Assembly: GCA_002337055.1 (NCBI GenBank)
Contig: DDFG01000004.1
Location: forward strand, 314,382-378,381
DNA length: 64,000 nt
DNA from: Betaproteobacteria bacterium UBA1934
GTDB lineage: Bacteria; Pseudomonadota; Gammaproteobacteria; Burkholderiales; Rhodocyclaceae
Direction: 5' to 3'
Positions within the stretch are counted from its first letter, which is position 1, and each line of letters starts with the position of its first letter. Below the pieces are notes generated by a model. The model made no database searches, was not told the DNA's origin, and saw only the letters and a list, made by a program, of their open reading frames with translations. Below are positions 53,267 to 61,100 of this stretch, piece by piece. The position numbers were made by a program, and so were the translations under genes.

Positions 53267-54025
53267 TCAGGACTTCTGCGCCGGCTCGGGCGTGGCTTCG
53301 CACAGCGAAAGCAGGAAGCGGTCAAAAATGCCGCGCACCACCTCACGCTTGCTCTCGACAATGGTTTCACGCTCGGCGCGCGTCAGCGGCACGTTGATAT
53401 CCTTCAGCAAGCGCAGCTGGGTCTGGATCATCTGGCCGTTGTCCTGTTCGAGGTCATGCAGCAATTTGACGAAAGGATCAGTGTCGATATTCTTGATCGT
53501 CACCACCGACATGAAATTGATCTCGGACAAAAAGGCGTAACTGAGCGCGAGGTATTCGTACAGGTGCTGATCGACCTTGAAGAATTCGCCAGCGTATTTG
53601 GCCGCATCGGTTTCGCGCCAGAGAGCGGCATTGAACTCGGCGGCATCGCTATACAACTTCCAGTTGAAGCTCCAGGGGGTCAAACGCTGTAGCTTGGTGA
53701 TGATCTCCAGTTCGCGGAACAACTGCCCGTGCAGGAAGCTGTACGCAACCGTGTCGACCGGCTGAAACTCGAAGTTCTTCAACACGGCTGCATTGGCGCC
53801 CTTGACCGCGATGATGAACAGCGCGATGCGCGTCTTGGCGTCGCTGTCCAAGGGCATTTTCAAGAAATGCTGGAAAGCGGTTTCGCGTGCCTTGCCCTTG
53901 ATCTTGTAAATGACATTGTTTTTGAAGAGCTCGGCGCGGGTTTCCATCGGCAATTGCGCAAACTGCTGGTTGGCCTTGTCGAAGGTGTCGATGATTTGCA
54001 GGATCTGCTGCTTGTTGGCTGGCAT
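53267..54025 (-). CDS. Unknown helical protein in the hydrolase-amidase-rarA chain
   Basis: The 252-residue protein is rich in helices and aromatic residues (FDKANQQFAQLPMETRAELFKNNVIYKIKGKARETAFQHFLK, AYSFLHGQLFRELEIITKLQRLTPWSFNWKLY, EYLALSYAFLSEINFMSVVTIKNIDTDPFVKLLHDLEQDNGQMIQTQLRLLKDINVPLTRAERETIVESKREVV). No signal peptide, membrane segment or metal motif is clear. It sits 21 bases after the alpha/beta hydrolase gene and 21 before the amidase, so it is probably co-transcribed. I do not recognise a family; function is unknown. Confidence 0.75.
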   Translation of the reverse strand: MPANKQQILQIIDTFDKANQQFAQLPMETRAELFKNNVIYKIKGKARETAFQHFLKMPLDSDAKTRIALFIIAVKGANAAVLKNFEFQPVDTVAYSFLHGQLFRELEIITKLQRLTPWSFNWKLYSDAAEFNAALWRETDAAKYAGEFFKVDQHLYEYLALSYAFLSEINFMSVVTIKNIDTDPFVKLLHDLEQDNGQMIQTQLRLLKDINVPLTRAERETIVESKREVVRGIFDRFLLSLCEATPEPAQKS

Positions 54026-54046
54026 GATGATCTCCCCCCCGCCCGA

Positions 54047-54979
54047 TTATTGGCCGCCGTCGGCGTCAACGGCCGGCAGCGTGCTCATGTAGTTGCCCTT
54101 GCAGGGAAACATGAAAGTTTCCGATGACAGGTTTTCGTTGGCGATCCAGGTCGATTGATCGCCCTTCCACGTCTTGCTCTCGACGTCGTCTATAAAGCCG
54201 AGAATGAGCTTGATCGCCAACAAAGGGTTTTCAACCGTGAACGCATGGCTGGCGTTGGGCACCAGCACCAGGCGCGAGTTCTTGATGTTCTGGCGCATGA
54301 TTTCGTGACACCAGCGCGGCGTCAGCGGGTCGTATTCGCCATTGAGGATCAGCGTCGGCTTCTTGATCTTCTTGATATCTTCGGTAAAAGGCTTGAAAGT
54401 CTGAATCGACTCGATGATGTTCTGCACCGCCGCAAACTCGTTGAAGGTGTAGCTGGCCTTGATCACGACCGGCAGCACCAGCTCGTTGTCCCGGATGTAT
54501 TTCGATGTGAAGTTGATCGGCACGAACTGCCGGATCATATAGTCGTAGCCGACGCGCACCAAGCCTTCGTACAGATTGCAGCCGATACTGGCCATCATCG
54601 CATCGGTTTCGGTAAACGCACTCATCGGCACCAGACCGCGCACCCGCTTCGGGAACTCGACACCAAACTTCAACACCGTCACGCCGCCGAACGAGACGCC
54701 GCAGATATAAGCGTTCTCGATATCTAGATGCCCCATCAGGGCATCGAGGATCACCTGGTTCTCCTCGAAGTCGATTTGCAGCGCCGGCTTCGAAGACAAT
54801 CCCTGACCCAGCAAATCGTAATTCAGCACGCGATAACCGGCCGCGACAATCGCTCGCGTGTACAGCGCCCAACTCTCCGCCCGCTGCACCAGACCGTTGA
54901 TGAACACCACCACCGGCGCGCCTTCCGGCCCGCTGAACTCGTAGTGGATTTCTTGATTCTGGTAATTGAAGTAAGGCAT
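54047..54979 (-). CDS. Alpha/beta-fold hydrolase, second
   Basis: The 310-residue protein has the alpha/beta-hydrolase elements VVVFINGLVQRAESW, NYDLLGQGLSS, nucleophile Ser96 in CGVSFGGVT, acid Asp in NGEYDPLTP and His in NASHAFTVE. About 35 extra residues follow the fold (WKGDQSTWIANENLSSETFMFPCKGNYMSTLPAVDADGG), not usual for the family. It begins the chain hydrolase-unknown-amidase-rarA. The substrate is unknown; the extension may interact with the co-encoded 252-residue protein, which is inference. Confidence 0.88.
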   Translation of the reverse strand: MPYFNYQNQEIHYEFSGPEGAPVVVFINGLVQRAESWALYTRAIVAAGYRVLNYDLLGQGLSSKPALQIDFEENQVILDALMGHLDIENAYICGVSFGGVTVLKFGVEFPKRVRGLVPMSAFTETDAMMASIGCNLYEGLVRVGYDYMIRQFVPINFTSKYIRDNELVLPVVIKASYTFNEFAAVQNIIESIQTFKPFTEDIKKIKKPTLILNGEYDPLTPRWCHEIMRQNIKNSRLVLVPNASHAFTVENPLLAIKLILGFIDDVESKTWKGDQSTWIANENLSSETFMFPCKGNYMSTLPAVDADGGQ

Positions 54980-55102
54980 TTTTGAATCCCCCTGTCAGTC
55001 GATCCGTCTATCGCGGACGATAGTTTCATGCTAGCAGTTTTCAGAACCGCTGTTTAGTCTCATGACATTTTCCGCGCTTGCCGACCGAGATTCAAACCGG
55101 CA

Positions 55103-55125
55103 AGGCTCCCCAAACGGGGAAGCCT
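55103..55125 (+). promoter_or_regulatory. Hairpin and T-run in the leader of the aldo/keto reductase gene
   Basis: AGGCTCCCC pairs with GGGGAAGCCT (one bulge) around AAAC; T7 follows only at 55141-55147, ten bases before the ATG at 55158. The gap after the stem is too long for a standard terminator. The remaining 54980-55102 holds no gene. Confidence 0.35.
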
Positions 55126-55157
55126 CCGCGTAATATTAAGTTTTTTTGCCTGCTATC

Positions 55158-56198
55158 ATGACTCCATTTAGCCCCCTTGGTGCCAGCTCCCTGAGCGTGC
55201 CCGATATCTGCCTGGGTACGATGACCTTCGGCCAGCAGACCGCCGAGGCCGACGCCCATTCGCAACTCGACCTCGCCCTTGCCAACGGCGTTTCTTTCAT
55301 CGACGCCGCCGAAATGTACCCAGTGCCCTCGCGTGCCGAGACCAGCGGCGCCACCGAAACGATCATCGGCAAGTGGTTGGCCAGGCAGGATCGCGAAAAG
55401 ATCATCGTTGCCACCAAGATTGCGGGACCGGGCCGGGGCCTGAACTGGATACGCGGCGGTCCCACGACCTACGACCGCGACAATTTCCGCACCGCCGTGG
55501 AAGATTCGCTGCGCCGCCTAAAGACCGACTATATCGATCTCTACCAACTACATTGGCCCGACCGCAACCAGCCGATGTTCGGAGTCTGGCCGTTCGACCC
55601 CGCTCAGGAACGCGCCTTCACGCCGCTGCGGGCGCAACTCGAAGCGCTGGCGGAACTGGTCGCCGAAGGCAAGATCCGCCACATCGGCGTCTCCAACGAA
55701 CACCCGTGGGGCATCATGAATTTCTGCCGGTTGTCCGATGAATTCGGCCTGCCACGTATCGTCTCGACTCAAAACGCCTACAGCCTGATCAACCGCGTTT
55801 TCGAATACGGGCTGAACGAGGTGTGTTTCCGCGAACAGGTGGGTCTGCTCGCCTACTCGCCGCTCTCGTTCGGACATCTGACCGGCAAATACATCGACAA
55901 CCCCAACGCCCCCGGCCGCCTCACCGAGTTTCCGGCCTTCGGCCAGCGTTACTGGAAGCCTGGCGTGCCGCTCGCTATTGCGGCCTATGTGCAACTCGCC
56001 CGTCGCCACGGCCTGACGCCGACTCAATTGGCGCTCGCTTTCGTCCGCTCGCGCCCGTTCGTTTCGAGCACCATCGTCGGCGCGTCGTGCCTGGCGCAGT
56101 TGGAAGAAGATCTCGCCGCGTTGTCAACGCCGCTCTCGGATGACATCCTGGCCGAGGTCGAACAGATTCACCTGACCCACAGCAATCCGGCACCCTGA
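55158..56198 (+). CDS. tas: Aldo/keto reductase, Tas-like
   Basis: The 346-residue protein has the AKR TIM barrel: ICLGTMTFGQQ, catalytic Asp/Tyr in FIDAAEMYP, Lys in IIVATKIAGPGRG, His in YQLHWPDRN, and the NADP-binding end STIVGASCLAQLEEDL. The insert FGVWPFDPAQERAF and length match E. coli Tas, an NADP(H)-dependent aldo/keto reductase of uncertain natural substrate. The ATG at 55158 starts MTPFSPLGAS; an in-frame TTG at 55146 is less likely. Confidence 0.9.
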   Translation: MTPFSPLGASSLSVPDICLGTMTFGQQTAEADAHSQLDLALANGVSFIDAAEMYPVPSRAETSGATETIIGKWLARQDREKIIVATKIAGPGRGLNWIRGGPTTYDRDNFRTAVEDSLRRLKTDYIDLYQLHWPDRNQPMFGVWPFDPAQERAFTPLRAQLEALAELVAEGKIRHIGVSNEHPWGIMNFCRLSDEFGLPRIVSTQNAYSLINRVFEYGLNEVCFREQVGLLAYSPLSFGHLTGKYIDNPNAPGRLTEFPAFGQRYWKPGVPLAIAAYVQLARRHGLTPTQLALAFVRSRPFVSSTIVGASCLAQLEEDLAALSTPLSDDILAEVEQIHLTHSNPAP

Positions 56199-56272
56199 AT
56201 GCCTTTGAACGAGGCACGGGGGCGTCTTGACGCTCCGGTGCGCTTCCTCGCATACTGATACTCAACGGGCAT

Positions 56273-58072
56273 GTGCCCTCCTTGCGAGACAACCTGCCTC
56301 GCCCAGTGATGAAGCTCGATAGCCCGTTTCCATCCTCGCGGAATCGCTTGACCCGGATAACCCGGCGGGTATGGGTGGCCTGGTTGCTGACCTTGCTCAT
56401 CCCTTGGACATGCACCGCATCTGAACTGGTCTTGCGGCAGGAAGTGCAAACCTACGACGCCTGGGATGCCATCTCTCTGCGCGCAGATGCCACACACACG
56501 CTAACACTCGCCGATGTGCGCCGCGAAGAAAAGTTGTTTCAACCACCTACCGGCCCCCGCGCCAACCTGGGGCCGCGCGACGAAACGATCTGGCTGCATC
56601 TGCCTCTGCGCGCCGAAGGCGATGTATCCACCTGGATTTTCGACATTAACTACGCGCCGATCCAGGAGGCTGAGGTTTTTCTGCTCCAGTCCGGCGAGGT
56701 CGTTAAGCATGCCAGCCTAGGTGCCAGCGTACCTCTGGCCAAACGTCCTTTGCCCAGTCGTTCCCATGCCCTGCCGCTCGCGCTGACCTCTGGTCAGACC
56801 TACGACCTGTATCTCCGTATCCGCACACCGACGGCCGTGGTCTTGCCCATCGCCCTGATGCAGGCTAGTGCCTATCAGATACGCGAGTACCTGGTGCTAT
56901 TCAATCAGGGCATGATCGCCGGTGTCGCGCTCGCCCTGCTCATCTATGGACTGATGCACCGCTGGAGCCTGAAGGACGCGCTGTTTGCCTACTACGCGCT
57001 GATATTGTGCGGCTCCGCCATCTATTTTTTGACCTTCTTCGGCCTGCCGCAACAGTTCATCTGGGCAACGCAAACGCCACTCACCATGAAAGCCGGCCCG
57101 ATGGGCGTCTTGCTGGCCTTAACGGGGGGTGGACATTTCGTCACGCAGGCGCTGGGGACGCGGCATCGTTTCCCCATCCTTCACTTTGGTCTCAAGGCCG
57201 TCGCATGGCTTTCGCTCGGGGCGTTATTGGCGACCTTGGTCGGTGCGCTGGATTATGGGCAAACCCAGGTTGCAGCCACCATTTTCGGGCCAGCCGTGAT
57301 GCTCTTTGCCATCCCGGCAGCGTGGCTGCGAGCACGCTCTCGTGACCAGGTCGGCATCTACATGTTGATCGGGTGGTCCTGCTACATGCTTGGTGCCATC
57401 GCCACCGCCGCCCTCTTGCGTGGTTACGCACCCGCGAACTGGTGGACACTGCACCTCATGCAGATCGGCTGGTTGATCGAGATGTTCGCCTGGATACGCG
57501 TGCTAGGCCTCAACATCGCCACGCTGCGGGCCACCGCTCAAAAAGCCGAGGAAGCGCGTCAGTCGCTTGAATCGCAGGCGTTGACCGACGCCCTGACCGG
57601 GCTGCCCAACCGGCGCGCCCTCGATCTGATGCTCGCCCGCGCGCTGACCGAGCGCGAACCGCAAGGTCTGCTGGTGGTCTATCTGCTCGACCTTGACGGA
57701 TTCAAGGCAATCAACGACCGTTTCGGACACGGCACCGGCGATGCCGTGCTGATCCAGGTGTGCCAGCGCCTGCGGCAGCAACTGCGGCAATCGGATTTTC
57801 TGTCGCGGCATGGCGGCGACGAATTCGTTCTGGTCGCTCAACACCTGCCAGGAGAACCCGAAGCAGAACGCCTGGGCCGCAAACTGATCGAGGCCATTGC
57901 CGGGCAGCTCTTTGAAGTTGACCACCACGAGTGTCCGGTCGGTTTGACCGTCGGTTATGCGCTGGCCCCCCGCGACGGCGAAGACGCCGAAACGCTGCTG
58001 AGGCGCGCCGATCAAGCCATGTATGCGGGCAAACAGGCAGGCCGCAACCGGCTGCAAGTGTTCGCCGCCTGA
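56273..58072 (+). CDS. Membrane diguanylate cyclase with 7TMR-DISM sensor
   Basis: The protein of about 590 residues has an N-terminal membrane segment or signal (VAWLLTLLIPWTCTAS). A periplasmic 7TMR-DISMED2-type sensor (about 45-190, TIWLHLPLRAEGDVSTW) and seven membrane helices (about 200-400) follow. The GGDEF domain comes last, with LTGLPNRRALD, LDLDGFKAINDRFGHGTGDAVL and the intact GGDEF signature near residue 514. The I-site RQSD stands five residues before it, so c-di-GMP feedback inhibition is likely. The start is unclear: GTG 56273 or ATG 56309 (MKLDSPFPS), neither with a strong ribosome site. Confidence 0.9.
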   Translation: MPSLRDNLPRPVMKLDSPFPSSRNRLTRITRRVWVAWLLTLLIPWTCTASELVLRQEVQTYDAWDAISLRADATHTLTLADVRREEKLFQPPTGPRANLGPRDETIWLHLPLRAEGDVSTWIFDINYAPIQEAEVFLLQSGEVVKHASLGASVPLAKRPLPSRSHALPLALTSGQTYDLYLRIRTPTAVVLPIALMQASAYQIREYLVLFNQGMIAGVALALLIYGLMHRWSLKDALFAYYALILCGSAIYFLTFFGLPQQFIWATQTPLTMKAGPMGVLLALTGGGHFVTQALGTRHRFPILHFGLKAVAWLSLGALLATLVGALDYGQTQVAATIFGPAVMLFAIPAAWLRARSRDQVGIYMLIGWSCYMLGAIATAALLRGYAPANWWTLHLMQIGWLIEMFAWIRVLGLNIATLRATAQKAEEARQSLESQALTDALTGLPNRRALDLMLARALTEREPQGLLVVYLLDLDGFKAINDRFGHGTGDAVLIQVCQRLRQQLRQSDFLSRHGGDEFVLVAQHLPGEPEAERLGRKLIEAIAGQLFEVDHHECPVGLTVGYALAPRDGEDAETLLRRADQAMYAGKQAGRNRLQVFAA

Positions 58073-58158
58073 CCCTCCAAAAGGTCACTTGCACTCGACA
58101 CCTGGACCGGAATCCGGAAAATGACAAATTGATCCAACACTCGCTTCGGGGTCTTGCC

Positions 58159-61100
58159 ATGTACCGCCGTCTCGCGCTTGTCCTTCTAGTCTCAGCAATG
58201 TTGCCGTTGGTCTCCGCCGAAGCTGCCGCCATCCGTCAGTTTTCGCCGCAGGGCCAGATCGACCAGCAATCGAGAGCGACTGCCGTCTTCACCGCCGACA
58301 TCGTACCGCTCGGCCAACCCGACGCGCAGGCGCCCTTCGAAGTGCAATGCGGCAAAGTGGGCGGCAAGGGTCGCTGGGGCGACAGCCGCACTTGGAGCTA
58401 CCAGCTCGACCGCGCCCTGCAACCCGGCGAGCGTTGCGATTTCCGCCTGAAGGCCGCGCTCAAGGCCAGCAACGGCGAGGCGGTCAGCGGCGAAGCCGCC
58501 TACAGCTTCTTCGCGCCCGGTCCCTGGCCGCGTTCGCTGATGCCGCGCCCGGGCAGCCCCATCGAGGAAGATCAGGCTTTTCTGATCGAGGCCAGCGCCC
58601 CGCTCGCCCGACCCTCGCTGGAAAAGAACCTGTGGTGCGAGGCCGAAGGCGTCGGCAACCGCATCGCCATCCGCATCCTGCCCGACAACATCCGCGACGC
58701 CATGCTCGACAGCCAGCATCGCAGCCGCCTGCCGGGCACGCTGGCGGTCACCTGCGCCGAGCGCCTGCCCGCCAACGCCAAGATGCGTCTGGTCTGGGGC
58801 AAGGGCATCGAAACCGAGACCGGCGTCGCCGCCAGCCGCGAAGAGAGTTTCCAGTACCCGGTACGGCAACCCTTGCGTGCCAGTTTCAGTTGCGAACGCG
58901 AAAAAGCCAATGCACCCTGCTCGCCCCTATCCGACCTGCGCGTCGATTTCTCCGCCCCGGTCGACGCCAAGGCCGCCGAAAAAGGCCGCCTAATCACTCC
59001 CGAAGGCGCTCGCGCGCCGGCGCCGCGCAACCGCGAGGAAGGCCGCGAGAGCACGCTGACCCAGCTCGTTTTCAAACGCCCGTGGCCGCAGAACGCCGAA
59101 CTGCGCCTCGAACTGCCAGCCGATATCAAGGACGAGGCCGGCCGGCCGCTGGAAAACGCCGCCAGCTTCCCGCTCAAGTTCAAGACGGGCGCCTTGCCGC
59201 CGCTGGCCAAGTTCCCCGGCGACTTCGGCATCGTCGAATGGAAGGAAGGCGGCATCCTGCCGGTGACCCTGCGCAACGTCGAGGCGCCGCTGCCGCTCGC
59301 CAGCCAACGCCTGCCTGCGGCGCAGATGACCAGCCAACGCCTGACCGACGACGCCCAGGTGATCGCCGCCATCCAAGCGCTGACCGCATTCGAGCGGCAG
59401 GGCCGCACCATCAAGGCTGCCGACAAGGACAGCGCCGACAGCTACGATCCCTACTACGCCCGCGAACTGCCCTTCCTCAAGGGCAAGCCCGGCGTTGCCA
59501 GCCGCACGCTGCCCAAGCCCGGTGGCAGCGCCGAATTCGAGGCAGTCGGCATCCCGCTCGGACAGCCCGGCTACCACATCGTCGAAATCGAAAGCCGCCT
59601 GCTCGGCGCCGCCCTGCTCGCCGAACCCAAACCGATGTACGTGCGCGCCGCCGCCCTGGTCACCAATATGGCCGTGCATTTCAAGCGCGGCAAGGACAAC
59701 GCGCTGGTCTGGGTCACCACCCTCGATGCCGGCTTGCCGGTCGGCGGCGCCGAAGTGCGCATCTCCGGCTGCGACGGCAACGAATTGTGGCATGGCCGTA
59801 CCGACGATCAGGGCCGCGCCCTGGTCGACCACGCGCTGCCACAAGCCCGCTCCTGCAAGGGCGGCAGCTTCCTTTTCGCCAGCGCCCGCTTCGGCGAGGA
59901 TTACAGCTTCGCCCGTTCGGACTGGAACGAAGGCATCGAGCCCTGGCGCTTCGGCGTCGAAACCTGGGGCGAGCAACGCGACCGCACGCTGCACACCGTG
60001 TTCGACCGCACCCTGCTGCGCCCTGGGCAAACCATCTCGATGAAACATATCGCGCGCGACCGCAACAGCCGCGGCTTTGCCTATCCCGATGCGAAAACGC
60101 TGCCGACCATGATGATCATCCGCCACAGCGGCAGTGGCGACGAATTCCGCCAACCGCTGACCTGGGATGCGCGCGGTATTGCGGTCAACCAGTGGAAGAT
60201 TCCCGATTCTGCCAAACGCGGCAGCTATTTCGTCAGCCTGAGCGGTGGCAAGCGCGGCGACACCGAAAGCGGCGAATTCCGCGTTTCCGACTTCCGCCTG
60301 CCGGTATTCACCGGCAGCGTGCAAGGCGTGCCGCCGCGCCAGATCAACCCAAAGGAAGTGCCGCTGGCGCTCGGCCTCTCCTTTCTAAATGGCGGCGCCG
60401 CCAAGGGCGCCGAGGTCAAGGTTTCCTCGACCGTGCGGCCGCGCTGGCCGACCTACAAGGGCTACGACAATTTCGCCTTCAACGTCGATTTCGAGCCGGA
60501 GGGTCTGTCGGCTTTCGCCGTCGACAACGGCCGCGAATCCGAACAACTGGTCGCCGACAAGCTGCCGGTGACGCTCGACAAGGCTGGTGCCGGCAAGACC
60601 GCAGTCAAACTGCCGGAGCGGGTCAAGGGACCGTCCGAGCTCTATTCCGAAATGACCTTCGCCGACCCCAACGGCGAGATCCAGACCCTCCGCGGCAGCG
60701 TCGAACTGTGGCCGGCCGGTGTCGTCGCCGGCATCCGCATCAAGGATTGGCTGACCGTCAAGGCACAGGGTTCGGTCGAGGTCGTCGTCCTCGACGTCAA
60801 TGGCAAGCCGGTTGCCGACGCGCCGGTCAAGGTCGTCGCCAAGCGCCGCATCGATTATTCGCACCGCAAGCGCATCGTCGGCGGTTTCTACGCCTACGAG
60901 CACAGCACCGAATTCAAGGATCTCGGCCAGATCTGCGCCGGCACCACCGACGCCCGCGGCATGCTGCCCTGCGCGCCGCAGGTCGACGAGGCGGGGGCCG
61001 TCTATCTGCTGGCCGAAGCGAAAGACAAAGACGGCAATATCGCCCGCGCCGGCACCAGCTACTGGGTCGCCGGCAGCGGCGATAACTGGTTCGCGGTCGG

